Source: Alviniconcha marisindica
Lineage: Eukaryota > Mollusca > Gastropoda > Provannidae
Assembly: GCA_018857735.1 (NCBI GenBank)
Contig: JABMCL010001737.1
Location: forward strand, 206,001-270,000
Direction of reading: 5' to 3'
DNA: 64,000 nucleotides
The notes beneath the pieces were generated by a model, which was not told where the DNA came from, ran no database searches, and saw only the letters and a list, made by a program, of their open reading frames with translations. Positions within the stretch are counted from its first letter, which is position 1, and every line of letters starts with the position of its first letter. Positions 1 through 49,239 of this stretch are shown here, in pieces. A program made the position numbers and the translations under genes.

Positions 1-255
1 AAAATGCTAAAACAGAACAGTAGGCCTATTTGTTGCTGCCAGTAGGCCTATTTGTAACCCCCTTCCCCCCCCCCCCCCCCCTTTTTTTTATATATTTTTT
101 TTAATGTCCCTGGAAATGTGCCAAGCATCAGTAAAATGTCAAACAAACCTGTGTAGCACCCTGCAAATGACTAGTCTTTCGCTTTCGTACTGCACTTTTA
201 CAGGGGGTGGGGACAGATTTAATTTCTCTGATGAGATAATAAAGTAATCTTGAAT
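1..255. other. Non-coding start of window with retrotransposon-like tail
   Basis: No gene. A C-run followed by a T-run lies at about 61-90. The stretch at about 200-258 ends in AATAAAGTAATCTTGAATCT and a repeated TTGAATC, the kind of 3' end seen on invertebrate CR1/L2-like retrotransposons. That reading is an inference from the tail alone. Confidence 0.4.
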
Positions 256-257
256 CT

Positions 258-560
258 TGAATAGCTCAGTTGGTAGGCATCTGACTGAAAAGCCAGGCAC
301 AATACTGAGGGAGGCTGAGGTCCCTGGTGTGGCAAGGGATTTTTATCCCAGGGTCAACTTATGGTGTTCATACATGCGCTATAACATGCATCAACATTTG
401 TGTGCACATTACAAATCCCAAACACCGGCAGCCATATACCACTGTTTGGACACATGAAAATACTGCACACACTCGTAGGAATGGGTACTGCTGCTCTTGC
501 AGCTGCTGTAGCCTTATCCAGGTAAGGCGACCTGAAATTCCCACAAGGGACAACTAAAAA
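258..560 (+). mobile_element. tRNA-derived SINE, family A, copy 1 (degraded head)
   Basis: Starts with a box A-like TAGCTCAGTTGGT, then AAAGCCAGGCACAATACTGA. The body matches the copy at 5530 over the rest of its length (CATCAACATTTGTG, CTGCTCTTGCAGCTGCTGTA). Its box B is not recognisable. Confidence 0.7.
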
Positions 561-1200
561 CATATAAAAATTAAGACAATCCTCTGCAGCTGCTGAAAAG
601 AGTGCCCCCCCCCCACACACACACACACACACACACTCCCCCTAGAAGAAAAAAAGACTCACGCACACAAACAAAACTTAAGCTATAACCGTCATCATTT
701 CAGATTAATTCAGCAACACTTCGCACAGTCACAATCACAATCACACTGCCAAATGAGATACTAAACTTGAAAATCTGAGGTTTGAGGGGGGTTTTCCAAC
801 CCTGATTGTAGACTGTTTTTCAATTCAAGATGTTTTATTTTTGTTCTTTTTTTCTCCCTTTCCAAGTGCATTTGCATGCTCTGTGAGAAGGGATTAATTT
901 GTTTCTGAGTGCTCAAAAAAACAAAAAACAAACCAAAAAAACAACAACTACATTCTACTCAATATTTTCATATCTAAACATGAGCACAGGAGCTTTCAAT
1001 TAAAGACAGAAGCAATAATTAGCATTTGCCTACCATGCTTGCTAGCTCTAGCTCAGTCACAAATATGTCAGACAAAAAAAGAAGAAAAAAGAAGAAGAAG
1101 GTATGAGTAAAAAAAGACCATTTATTTCTGCTGGTCATCCACTTTCTGCTGTCATTGTTTAGTTATGTACACAGGTCTTGGGGTGGAGAAATGCCCCGTG
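561..1200. other. Non-coding, downstream of TBC1D2
   Basis: A short CA run at about 615-635, AT-rich stretches and A-runs. Plus-strand TTTATT at 834-839 and 1121-1126 would read as AATAAA on the minus strand and could be distal poly(A) signals of TBC1D2, but no downstream element confirms this. Confidence 0.3.
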
Positions 1201-1204
1201 GCAA

Positions 1205-1320
1205 GCAGGCAATGAAACAACACACAAGGGAGTTAACTGTGCTCGAAATACGTTACACAAACGCAACAACGAAGACCTGAGTCACCTACGACAACTCTTA
1301 CCTGGCAGTCATGTAAATAC
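1205..1320 (-). repeat. Dispersed ~110-bp repeat, family F
   Basis: Contains CACACAAGGGAGTTAACTGT and GACCTGAGTCACCTAC. Related copies lie at 11200-11285 (same strand) and, inverted, at 23030-23130 and 28010-28112. Identity of the parent element unknown. Confidence 0.65.
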
Positions 1321-1375
1321 AGCGTACATAAACTCCACTACAGGTAGATCCTCTAGAGAAAGAAAGAAAAGAGTG

Positions 1376-1985
1376 AATAGTGACTGTTGTGTTCTCAAAA
1401 GCAAAGAGTGACTGTCATTTTCTCAAAAGCAAAAACATGACTGTTGTATTCTCAAAAGCAAAGAGTGACTGTCATTTTCTCAAAAGCAAAAACATGACTG
1501 TTGTATTCTCAAAAACAAAGAGTGATGGTCACATTCTCAAAAGCTGAGTGAGTGTTGTTTTCTTAAAAGTAAAGAGTGACTGTCACATTCTCAAAAGCAA
1601 AGAGTGACTGTCGTAATCTCAAAAACAAAGAGTGACTGTCATATTCTCCAAAGCAGTACCATGACCTTTTGTATTCTCAAAAACAAAGAGTGCAGGTCAC
1701 ACCATTAAAAGCAGAGTGACTGTTGTATTCTCAAAAGCAAAGAGTGATTGTCTTATTTTCAAATGCAAAAAGTGACTGTCATCTTCTCACAAGCAAAAGG
1801 TGGTTGTGGCAAAAAGTGATAGTTGTATTCTCTACAGCAAGAAGCGGGACAGCCATATTCTCAAATGCAAAGCACACAGCCAACATTGTGCTCATGAAGC
1901 AAAAGGTAGTTACGTTCTCAAATAAAAACTGCCTACAAAAAGGAGCTTATTCGTGTACTCAAAAATAAAACACAAGGTCAATATA
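1376..1985. repeat. ~29-bp imperfect minisatellite
   Basis: About 20 diverged units of the form GAGTGACTGTCATTTTCTCA plus AAAGCAAA. It lies downstream of the TBC1D2 stop and could be within its 3' UTR; that cannot be settled from DNA alone. Confidence 0.85.
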
Positions 1986-2129
1986 ACATTCCTACAGCAA
2001 AGGCTGATCGTCATAATTATTTCTAGATACAAAAACAAAATGCCCACACATAATATAACTGCCAGTTCATCCAATTCCCTCTTCTCTGCCAGCAGAGAGT
2101 CTCCACAGCAGAACCTGGGGCTCACAGTC

Positions 2130-2245
2130 CTCGCCTTTCTTACATCTGTGGGACGAGACGACAAATATCTTCATGAATCACATGCAAGCGCAGTGAGTCT
2201 GCCCAAGAGCAGAGAATAGCACTATATAAAAGTGTCCAACAACAA
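2130..2245 (+). repeat. SINE family B fragment
   Basis: Carries CGCAGTGAGTCTGC and AATAGCACTATATAAAAGTG, the 3' part of the SINE that is full length at 40748-41217. Confidence 0.6.
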
Positions 2246-2682
2246 CATGATTTGCTTACTGTTATCCACTTCTTCTATGCAGCAATCACTGACTCAGATA
2301 AGATTAGTCAACAGCAATCCACAACATCTGAGCAAACCACTGATATGGGTGAGCAGGCAAGTATCACAAATGTCCTTTATATTGCTACTTGAGCAGATGG
2401 ATGAAGGTTATATATATATATATATGCATGTCAACTTAACAGCAAAACATGACTGACACACAACAAACTTAAACTCATGAAAAAAACAAGTTTAAAAATA
2501 CAAACAAAAAAAGCAGAGAGACAATAAATAAAAGCACTTCTGCAATATAAGAGACCATTTGTTCAATGTTCGGGTGGGGAGGGTGATGGGGGGGTGGGGG
2601 GGGGGGGGGGGGGAGAGAGAATGATGGGATAGAGCATCCAGTCCTTTACAAGAAGGCAGGGAAGTGTGATGTGATGTTGGGA

Positions 2683-38340
<35,658 letters not shown>

Positions 38341-38359
38341 TGCCGGAGAAATTTTGTTT

Positions 38360-38368
38360 ACTTCCGGT
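38360..38368 (-). promoter_or_regulatory. ETS-type site upstream of TBC1D2 start
   Basis: ACCGGAAGT on the minus strand, about 20 bp upstream of the ATG, matching the ETS/GABP consensus often found near start sites of TATA-less promoters. No TATA box was seen nearby. Function is inferred from the motif. Confidence 0.4.
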
Positions 38369-38770
38369 AATGTTCTGTCGCCTCCAAAGAAGAAGATCGA
38401 CTGTCAAAGGTTCAATGTATAGTACATATTTAATGTCTTTGGGGTTACTGCAAGAACAGTTTCAAATGCAACAACAACAAAAAAGCTGGGAATGGGGCGG
38501 GGGTAAGAGAGTGAGAGCTAACAACCATTTTACTGTGTCGGTTGTATTTGTGTGTGTGTGTTGTGTGTGTGTGTGTGCGTGTTTGGTTGATGTTGTTGTT
38601 TTGTTTTAGTTTACGGTTGTTTTTGCAAACATCCTAATCACCATCAGTTGTTATCCAAGCATTTTATTTTGTACTGTAAAGCAGATTGTACTTGTCTTGA
38701 CTAACATTCATTTCCTTTTGCTTTGGAAATAATTAAACCTAACAATCTGAAGTGATTTAGAGTAGGTACT

Positions 38771-39020
38771 GTAAAAATGTTTACAGCTGTGAATGGAAGC
38801 ATTGTTGACCATAAAAGGTGGTCTTTTAGAGATAAGTACAACTGTGAATGGAAGCACTGTTGACCATAAAAGGTGGTCTTTTAGAGACAAGTACAGCTGT
38901 ATTTGGAGGCACTGCTGTGAATGAAAGCACTGTTGACTATAAAAGGTGGTCTTTTAGAGACAAATACAGCTGTGAATGGAAGCACTGTTGACCATAAATG
39001 GTGGTCTTTTAGAGACAACT
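38771..39020. repeat. ~62-bp tandem repeat, four copies
   Basis: CAGCTGTGAATGGAAGCACT, GTTGACCATAAAAGGTGGTC, TTTTAGAGACAAGTA; upstream of TBC1D2. Confidence 0.92.
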
Positions 39021-39059
39021 TTGTACATCCAATGCAGCCTGCTTGGTGTGGTGCACAGT

Positions 39060-39151
39060 TCATATAACACTATTTATTTGTTTAGAAGGTGACTAGGGGA
39101 GGAAGAAAGAGAGAGAGTTTTATCAAAAAAAGAGAAAATAACACACAAACA

Positions 39152-39186
<35 letters not shown>

Positions 39187-40480
39187 CACTGCAACAAATC
39201 AGAAAGATTTTTTCTTCTTCTTTTTTTTACTTTTTTTCTTTCCGTTTTCATGATTGCCATGAATCCTGTCATTTTCATTAAAATCCTTGTTAACATTTCA
39301 CAAAGAAAACAAGGTTCAACTTGACAAATAAACACTCAAAAGTAAAATTTGGAGTATGTGTAATCTTGATCCCTCTCATCTGCAACCAGCAAAACACACA
39401 ATAAACAATGATACTTACACAGAACTTATAAAAACATGCAGTTGGAAATGAAAACAACACACACACAACAACAACAACAACAACAACAACAACACAACAA
39501 CAACAACAACAACAACAAAGACTAGTGACGACTTATAAAGTGAATGTATACTGCAAAAGAATCAGTTTCATACCATAAAACGTCTGTGATAAGGCAAAAG
39601 AAGGTTAACACAATATTATTGCCACCAAAATGACAATGTAACTGGATGTACTTGACAGGCCATTGGAACTATTTTCCCCATCTGTTGCCAACACAGGCAT
39701 TTGACATTGGTCAATTTTACTCTTCTTATTGGGTCTGACTGCAGTGAGAATTATATTGGAAAAAGATTATCAATATCATGCAGCATCAACAAAATCACTC
39801 AATGTCAGGTGCCTATAGAAGTCATTGTGTCAAAAATAAATATAATATGCAATCTCCCAAGGATCTGTAATGAAAAAAACATTCTTACAACAAGTATACA
39901 CACAAACATACATGTATGTATACCAGCAGGCAATGAGGTGTGTCTGACTGAAGCATGCATAACATATAAAGGTTAAAAACTTCTTTTCAGTCACAGCAAA
40001 AAGACTTGTGGTTTCAAGGAAGGTATGAATTAATAAGTAACCAATTTCCACTTATGTACATGAACTTGCATCTAAAATTAATGTGAACTAGATCTGAGAA
40101 AAGCAAATTAGGAACACATTCATCTTTCTCATGCTGCTGCAGCTTTGGAAAAAAAATCATGGTCACTGAATCTAATATGAAAATCAAAATGTAAAACTCC
40201 ATGGAGTTTGAATAGGCTTGCTTATACTTGCCTCTGAGAAAAGGCCAACATGAACTTTTTTTCACTCAAGCTAGAAATGCATTTATTTTATAAAATTCTC
40301 TCAGGCCTTAAAGATGCATCAGACTCATGGAAAGCAGTTTGTTGTGTATATTTTGTTTAAAAAGCATTTAACTGTTAAAGTTAAATCTCACTTGTATAAC
40401 AACAGTGGACTGAGTTTGGAGGTACTTGGTGGTACACTGATGGTAAACTTTATCAACTTTATTGGAAGCCACCTACCTAG
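39060..40480. other. Intergenic, no gene seen
   Basis: Contains a (CA)n at 39145-39184, (CAA)n at 39460-39520, and AT-rich sequence otherwise. No exon-like open frame matches a known family. Confidence 0.5.
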
Positions 40481-40489
40481 GCATGTTTC

Positions 40490-40700
40490 ACATAGCATGA
40501 GCCATGTGACAACCAAACAGTGCTGTAACCATTTTGGTGGATATTCAAAACACACTGTGTAAAAGCTAAATGCAGTCACTCATTCAGAGTCACAAACAAC
40601 TAGAGAATAGACACAGAGATGACAGCACTATAGTTGCCATTGTAAAGCACTTAGGGCTCATCTAGAGATGATGTGCTCAACAAGTATTTATATAAATAAA
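40490..40700 (+). repeat. SINE family B fragment followed by (TAAA)n-type tail
   Basis: GTGGATATTCAAAACACACT, GTCACTCATTCAGAGTCACA, then TTGTAAAGCACTTAGGGCTC and ATTTATATAAATAAATAAA. Opposite orientation to the full copy that follows 50 bp later. Confidence 0.65.
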
Positions 40701-40747
40701 TAAAACACGTAATACATCCCTGTTTGGTAACACATATTACAGTACCC

Positions 40748-41217
40748 AATTATTGATTGATTGATTGATGATCACTTATATAGCGCTATTCTCTGCTGAG
40801 CAGACTCACTGCGCTCACATGTGATTCTACATGAGTGACTAGCTTTTTATAGTGCGTTTTTTGAATATCCACCAAAGTGGTGTACTTACAGCGCTGGCGC
40901 CACATGAAACTGCAGCCGTCTCGGCGCAAGTTCTGTGTACACCATACAACCATGCTCCATGTCACATCATGCAAAGCCACATACGTAAGGTGTATGCGTG
41001 TTTAGCTGTAACCTGCCACCTGTACTTTTGGCAGAATGACCGGGATCTTTTAGGTGCTACTGCGGTAACATGGGGGTGGAACGGATACTGAAATAAGAGT
41101 CAGCACAGAAAGTCGACCCTGGAGAAGAAAATTCTCCCGCCACTCCTGCAGGGATTCGAACCCGCGACCTTTCAATCACGAGTCCGGCGCTCTAACCACT
41201 GAGCTATCCCCGCCCCC
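40748..41217 (-). mobile_element. Full-length tRNA-derived SINE, family B
   Basis: Minus-strand head has box A TAGCTCAGTGGTTAGAGCGC (plus 41187-41206) and box B GGTTCGAATCCC (plus 41151-41162), typical of a tRNA-derived pol III promoter. The body of about 350 bp ends in a (CAAT)n tail at 40751-40768. Truncated relatives: 2130, 10795, 40490, about 30940 and the last 20 bases of the window. Confidence 0.85.
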
Positions 41218-41634
41218 CATTTCTAAACTGTTTCATTAATTATATGCAGCTAACAGTTTTGGGCACTAGATTTCTGGTCAGCCCTGTCCCACTCACTCAT
41301 AGACAGTTTTAATGATGTTGCCTGTTTGTGAAGTCTGTGTAGTTTTCCGTTTATGATGCAAGAAGAACAGCAAATGAAAGCAGTCGATGTCAGCACAAAC
41401 GTAAAACAGTTTTGCATCAGAAATAGGCTAGTGTTTTGTGCTCTTTTTTTCTTTTCTTTTCTTTTTTGTGCATAACAAAAAGTAACGTCCACGCACATCC
41501 ACACCCTTCCCCTCCCCACCCAACAAATATTTACACACAAGAAATTGCCAAGACTCTTTCATGCTATGGTTTTCTGTACATGAGAAAAAGAAAAAAAAAC
41601 ATAAAGTATACATACATGTGCACATGTGCATGCA

Positions 41635-41656
41635 CCCCCCCCCCCCCCCCCCCCCA
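41635..41656. repeat. Poly(C) tract
   Basis: About 20 C bases flanked by ACATGTGCATGCA and CACAACAC. Confidence 0.95.
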
Positions 41657-41659
41657 CAA

Positions 41660-44445
41660 CACCCACACACAGCAATTACAGCACAAAATACAAACAAACT
41701 AAATCATTTGCAACTCAAATGTTGACCACAACAGACTAACAATAAGGAAAGACAGTAATAAAACCAAGACTAAATATATTAACATAAATTCAAACCAAAT
41801 CAACAAACTGACATAAAATATTTACTCAGTTAAATCATGTAAATGTTGCATGTTTAATGCATCTGGTATGCAGTTCATTGCAAGAATACAAAATGGCAAC
41901 AGAACATTGCTGTAAAATGAAAAGTTCATTTAAAACTATGTGGTCAACATGGCACTGCTGAATAACAATGTGTTGCCTAACAAGCAACATTCTATGTCAG
42001 TGTTGGGAATTTAGTAAAACAACGTGCTCACACATTTTACTTTATTTTTAATTACAATATGTGCACTCCAGACACCTGGCAACCAAAGAAAAGGTACCAC
42101 ACACGCAAGGGTTAAAGTCATCCCTCAACTCTGAACAGGTCAAAGTACAGCAAATTCTTGATTTGGGCTGCAGACGACATGTTCCGTTAAATAAATCTAC
42201 CCTCTGGCATTTAAAATTGTTATTGCTTTAGCAGTTTAGGCTGTCATGCCATTTTTGTGGAAAAGGGCGAGAGCAGTCATATAAATTCAAAGCTTATTTC
42301 CATGGGCACTTTGCTTGCAATTCCTGATTTTGACTGCACAGAACAAGTACTATCTGCTGACATCACATTTATCATATAACACCACTTTCTGGCATATACT
42401 GTTACAGCATCAGACCATGTAACACTATTCCCATGAACAGTGCTAGGAAATTACCAAATTAGTTGTATAAATTTGACACTTCTTTTTTTATGGGCAGTTT
42501 GCCTCCAGTTCCCAATTCTGACTGCACAGAACATGTTCTGCCTGACTGAATAACTCTGGTCAAATACCCACTTTCAGGCAATATTTACATCTAGTTTTAC
42601 ATTTCCACACGCAATTTCTGTGGTCAGTGCCAGGAAATACATGTAAATTAGTTGCAGAAACGCAGAAACTCTTACTGTTACAAGGACATAGACCCCAGGA
42701 CTACCACAGGGTGCTGGACCTTGGTTTCCCAAGGATGCTAGCGCAACCACAAGACTGTCAGACTGTCAACTTTTGCCCAGTTGTACTTACCCCCCAAAGC
42801 GTATGCTGTAAGTTACTGGAGTTAGTTAAATGTCCAGAAGCTAGGTTATGATAGTTAATGTGCATAGCAAAGACGTCTGCTGGTGAGCTTAAGACGCAAT
42901 GCAATGAAAGCAAAACAGTCCTACTTGTGGCAGCTGCATATCTGCCAATGATTTTCAAAATATACATGCCAACAGACTATGAAATTTTAAGCACCACTGG
43001 ATGAACTTTAAAGTGTTGCAGCCATACCTGATTAATTTTTAAACCCTCCAATCTCAGATTAGAGCTTACAATGTATATCTGGGATTTATTGATAATTATT
43101 ATGAATTAATAAGCTCTTCTTTCATTTTTAAATGCCTATGCATCTTTTTTGTGTGAGCGACTTGAAGAACGCTAGTAGTATGCTGATTATCTTCATCCAA
43201 GGTGTGTGATCAGTTGACTTTTCCATCTGGAAAAAACAAGGAAGTTTCAAAAAGGCTGCATCGAAACATTTGCCACAGTGTATCTAAAACTACTCAGTCA
43301 TTCCTTTGTTTGCGGAGGTATTACCTTGTAACAGTCCACCTTCTGCTCGACCATTCTTGAGGTCCATTATCCTCTACTCAGGATTGTCTATATTTGCCAA
43401 GGATAAATTACACAAAGATATCCTTCCAATATCCGTTGTTGCTCTCAGCAACACAAATCATCCCCACCCACATTGCAAACCATTACACACAGCCCAAACA
43501 TTTAAGTCATGGCACTAAAAATGTAAAAAAATGTTTGGAAACCGTCCACACTGTAAAACTTTGAAACATTAAAAAATAAAAATAAAACGAAACCTGAGAG
43601 AGCTCTCAGCTTTGTACAAAAGTGTCTCTGAATGTTAATTTTGCTTCAGATAAAATGGCTGTCATTCCCAGTGTATCACAGGCGTCACTGCATGATAAAC
43701 TGTCGGGGAACAATCACAGAAACAAACAAATTGTGGTGGATCAAAATTTAAAATTCAATAATCACAATCATACGGAGCATATATATTGACATGTGCAAGA
43801 AAATAAATGAAGTGAGCATGTGTGTGTGACGCACTGTGTGCATTTGCATACGCACACAATAGATATATAGGTATTTTAACACTCATATCAACCCAGTCAG
43901 CCTCAAACTGTTTCAGGCAAACTGCTAGGCTAACATACAAGAATCTCTAACTTCTTCAAGGCTAGGTGAAATCCTGCCCGAGACAAAGTGGTTATGTAGT
44001 ACCGTTTCCACATGTGTTTGCTCTTTTGAAGACCAATTTATGCCAGGACAAAACATTTGTAATGGTCCCAGCTATTAATTTGTCGCCAAATTATGATCCA
44101 TCATCATTCTCCAGCTATGTCTGAGGATCATGTGATTGGGATGGGTTGGGGAGAAGAGGGGCAGGGGGTAGTTGTGGCAGACGTTAGGTGCAGCTTTAGA
44201 ACATCAGAAGGGGCTCTGACCCCTCCATGAAATGTATACATTTCTCTGCAAGTTCTGACATCAGATGCTGATGCATTTTCCACCCCATCCATCTCAATAA
44301 ACACAGAAACAAATTGTATTGGTTTCACTGTGATCAATGTGTTCAGTTTATTCTGTTTATGCATCACCAGGGACACATTTGAACCAACAAAATGTTTTGC
44401 CTGAACCTTTATCCTTGCATAATAAAAGAAGCAACATCATCATCA

Positions 44446-44509
<64 letters not shown>

Positions 44510-46439
44510 GTCTGTCTGTCTGTCTCTGTCTCTCTGTGACTGTCTCTTTCTCTCTTTCTGTGACTGTCTCTTTCTCTCTTTCTGTCTCTTCATCTTCATT
44601 TCTCTACCATGCTTCTTCCTGATCATCTGTAGAAGTTGGAACTTACTCCAAGTATCATGTAAAACTGGTTATAGTGTGGGAAATGTTATACATGGGTCAC
44701 AACTCAGATTTCTTTACCTTCTCAGTGCAAAGCACCTAAACTTCAAATATAATTTTAATTACGCTATAAAGTATGATGAACTGGTAAAAAGTTGCTTTGC
44801 ATGTGCATTTAAAAAAACAAGTAATCTGAAACAACTTCGTGTGTAGTACTTGAAGACTGCATCAGTCACTGAACATGAAATGTGCCCATAAGCAGCAAAA
44901 CGCAACAGTGCTTGGTGTAACAACACTTTACGAGTGCACCAGTGACTACATGTCCTGAAGCAACAGACCCACACTCCAAGCATCGCTTTCTGGCACCTTC
45001 CTCCAAACTCTGCCAGATTTAATTACACCACTGAAGGGGCACTCTTTATTTCCACGCAGCTGTCCACTGACGTGGTCAGCACCTTCCTAAAGGTTTGTGT
45101 ACTAATATGGCTGTAGAAGCAACCTAGTGCCCAAGCATGCACATAAACATGAGACGCATCCACCTTGGGTAAAAAAAGAAAGAAGTTCCATCAAACAATT
45201 CTGGTTTTAATTGAGCTGGTGTAAGCAACATAGTTATAAAACAAACGTCTGATATAATCTGAGTTGTTTGTAACAAACTTACTACTGTTTGAGAACCAAC
45301 AAAAAAACTACTCGTTAGCTGAGAGTTTTCTGGACCCTGTGGCATAACTAAATACATCAGGGGTTGAAGGAAGGATGTCGTAAACCAGTGCTTGGAGTTT
45401 GCAACAGATCGTGCAACATACTGTGTAACATTTTAATCAAGTTTGCACCTGCAATTACAACACTCTTCCCAAAGCAGAGGACCAAACATCTTAGAATGTG
45501 ATGTTTTAAGACTGCACAGAGGGCTGAAAGATGCACACAGAACTAAAGGACCAACCAACTTAAAGGGGAACTAAATGAAAGAACCAACCAAGATGGTCTG
45601 GTCTGAAAATGTGAAAAAACAAAACTGCAAATATTTTCATCTGCACATTTCATTTTGATTGTTCGATCAATATCCATGCAAGAGAAGTACCTTTTTGAGT
45701 GTTCTATCAATATTCATGCAAAAGAAGTTTTTCTGCTGTTTTTTTACTATTGATATTCATGCAAGAAAAGTACTTTTTTTCTCTCTTTCTGTCTCTTTTT
45801 TTTTTTTTAATTTTTTTTTTTTTAAATCATTGAATTTGAGCTCCGCAAGGCACAGCCATGTTAATTCACTCTTTACCAATGAAGAACCAAATGCTTGGCT
45901 TGTGACATATTTGATACTTTTGCCACACACGCTGGCTGACCTTGTTTCTGACATTGCTGGTACAGACTGCTGGGCACAAGAATGGCAGCACTCACAGTCA
46001 TCTTTCCGCAACTTTCAAAGAGGATGAGAAAGAAAAAAACTGCTGTGTGTAAAAAAAAAGTTCCATCCCTACCAATAGAGCCAGTGATGGTTCTTCAGTT
46101 TGTTCCCCCTTTAAGAGTTGTGTGCTTTAACACTGCACCATTAGCTACATGTCCAGAAACAAATGACCACAAAACAGGAAGTGTTGGGTCACTTTAATAC
46201 AAACAAACAAAATTGAAGATTGCACCAGTGGCCACAACATGTACAGAACCAAAAGAACAAACTTGTCAAAACTTCCATGCTGACAACAAGAGGAGAAAAT
46301 CTTTCCCCCCAGAATATACACATATTCAAATGTAGATAAAAAGATGCCCATGGCACCCAAAGCCAATGTGTTGGCACATAAAAACATTAGGACCACATTA
46401 AGGATACATGAACACTTCTGAGTTGACTCCTCCCCTTTC

Positions 46440-46482
<43 letters not shown>

Positions 46483-49235
46483 AAAGGAACAAACAGAAGG
46501 AAGTGGAGTTGCTACTTTGCTAACCAACAATTTGATCACTGCTGAAAGGGAAGTACCACTGGCAGATTCTAAATTGTTACTGATAAAACAAAACACACCC
46601 CTTGGTCTGGCAGAGTCTATAAGAAAACAAAAAACACTTCTATTCATTTGCACCACATTTACAAGTTCAACCCCCTGGCTTTCTGGTTTCTGACATTAGC
46701 CCATGTAACTAGTCTGGAAAACCATCAATGATGATGCCTTCATATTATGAGCACTGTTCTGTTGTGTGTGAAACAAAAGTGCTGACTGACACAGAACACA
46801 TTTGTTGGCCGTAACAGCACGACAACCTCAAGCTTCCTCTGACTAATAATGCGGTAAACCTACAAAGCCTATGCTTTGTCTTTCACCAATGGGAAATCCT
46901 CCACAAACGAGAATGGCACATGTACATGGGCTTCCATTTGGAGAAAAATGAGCACTTGATTTGAAAATGGTCTGAAATGGAATGTTCATCATCAGGTTGT
47001 AAAAGCATATACATAACAGAACCATTATCTATTACAGTAATGTGGCACCTACATCCCTGCATCCAAATGAAATGCTTCACAAGCAAAAATGGTGTAGCAT
47101 AATTCATATTTCTCAAAGACATGGGTATTTCTTTGTACTGGTCCTGCTAAAAAATAAATAATTCTAAACTGAACATATTGATTACATAATGATTAAAAAT
47201 GGTATCACAAAATCACCCAAGTATGAAGAGCTAACCTAGCTCTGCTGTACACGCCAAATTTAAATTTCTTTTAAATAGCATTTCTGTATGCCTCCTTTCA
47301 CGGGTCACTTTTTGACCATCTAATAACAAAAGAAATGCCAAATGTATGCCGGTTTCATTTTTGCATTGAATAAAATCACCAGTGGATATGACTAGGTGCT
47401 ACAGAAAACTTTATTATTATTCCATAATTATTTGAATAATGGCTATTCGACAACTATGCATTCCACACTGAATCTTCTTTTCCAAAGTTTCATGAATGCA
47501 GTGATGTGTGAATGAGTGCAATAGCATCATAAAATCATTAAACGATGGCAAGTGATATGGCTTTTAAGAACTGACAGAAAAAGAACTCTCTGCGTGAGAA
47601 ATTTAGTTTTTTAGTCTTTTCAGGCTGGGTTGATTTGTGACTGGTTTTTGTCAGCTGTGTAAGTCATGTCAGGTTGAGAGGCAGGATGAATCTTTTGTGA
47701 TGTAAGCAGTCTTCCGACCTGCCATAGAACTTACGCTCATCATAAAAATTTCATTCCAGAAGGAAACAAATCAGTTCATTAAAATAATTTAAGCAATAAA
47801 AAATTTAAAGCTGGATAAGGTATCCAAAATCCTCACAGATCCAATCCTAAAGTGATAATGCAATAATCCTACATCTTATTTACTCCTAGTCCCGAATAAA
47901 AAATCAATTTAAAAAATCTGCAAAATTGGTCCACTGCATGTGAAATTTAAATTCATTCAAAGCAAGCGATGAACTTGATTAAGACAAGTGACGGACACAG
48001 CTTGGAATTTTTTTACATGGCAACATTTCTAGCAAATTCCTTACGGAGCACAAAATTTCGCTTACTGGCTGTCTATGCTGCATAGCTGGTTCGTGTTTCT
48101 CCAGGAGACGATGCACACTTTATAACAGAAGCGCACACTCAATTGCAAACTCTGAACACGGAACACATCACGCAGGGATGAAAAGCAGACTTTTGGACAA
48201 AAAAATAGAAAAAAATACCAACACTAAAAACCGAGTATGATCTGTAATTTCAACCAACCAACCATTTAAGAGGAATTCACAAAGGACCACCAAGATAGCA
48301 AATTATTGCACACGTTCATTTCAGTTGTCCACCTTTCTAGAATGTTAAAACAAAAGATGACTATCTTACTCTTACAACACAAACCTTTGAGCTTAATAAG
48401 GAGAAGCATGATTTCCCAGTTTGAAGGTTTTACATTAGGCCCATCTGCGCCAATCGCTGAAGGCCAGTGTTCAGCAGTTCCAAAAATAATACAGACTTCT
48501 GTACGAACACTAAAAACTTGTACGCATGCGCTGAAGGTTACGTTCTCACAACACAAGCAGTTCCATTTTCTCAGTTGCATACTTCTGAGTATTTCTTGCA
48601 CCTGCGTGTTCATTGTTTCTGTCTCAACGTTATCTGTCAAAATCCAACAACATCTGAATCTTTTTTACCCATGCACGATGCTACCATGCATGGGACACAG
48701 ATATTATTACCCAAACTCCCGAAGACTAGCTCAATACCCAAAAGAAATTCAAACACCGGAGCCAGGGTACTTCCATAAATGCTTGCCCTTGTTGCAGACA
48801 CAACACTGACTGATCACTGTTTTTTTATGCCACCTGTCAACATGCACAATAAGGGTTTAGAGGATGATCAAGGCTGAGGCACAACCAACTTAAAACATAA
48901 GTAACCTGATGCTTTACACCCAGTCAACCAGTGCAGTTATATCAGGGTGAAGACTTAAAACAACTGAATGCAGTCTTGAATCAACCATCAGGGTATCAGA
49001 GGACTGTGAACCTCTGGTCAAAGCAGAACACTGTACCATGAGCAATCATGTGTGAATCTCCTCCCTGCCCCAAAGTCCGTAATTATGCATTATGCAAGCA
49101 CTCTCCCTGGGTTGTTGTTTGCATCAGGAGATTGGCAGAGAAACGCAAAAAACAAAACACAATAAACCCAACAACAAAAACTGGAAGGGCTGATGTAGCC
49201 GCATTCCATGCAGTCAATTTGGCTGATAGTGAATT
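41660..49235. other. Large intergenic stretch without recognisable genes
   Basis: About 7.5 kb. A roughly 185-bp segment with CTGACTGCACAGAACATGTT appears about three times, diverged, at 42130-42600. GT repeat at 44449-44508 with CT-rich flank, a ~50-bp triplicate (TATTCATGCAAAAGAAGT) at 45655-45780, CA repeat at 46442-46481, short dispersed repeat at 48908-48955. Diverged ACTGCACCA...ACATGTCC motifs recur at 44930, 46130 and 46220. Some of it may be 3' UTR of TLCD4, but no poly(A) signal could be assigned. Confidence 0.45.
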
Positions 49236-49239
49236 ATTC

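Noticed and set aside
44337..44846. 169-codon open frame on the plus strand
   Set aside because: A large part is a (GT)n and CT-rich microsatellite; flanks show no homology.
48266..48640. 124-codon open frame on the minus strand
   Set aside because: It begins at TTG, has no recognisable domain, and there is no splice-site context supporting an exon.
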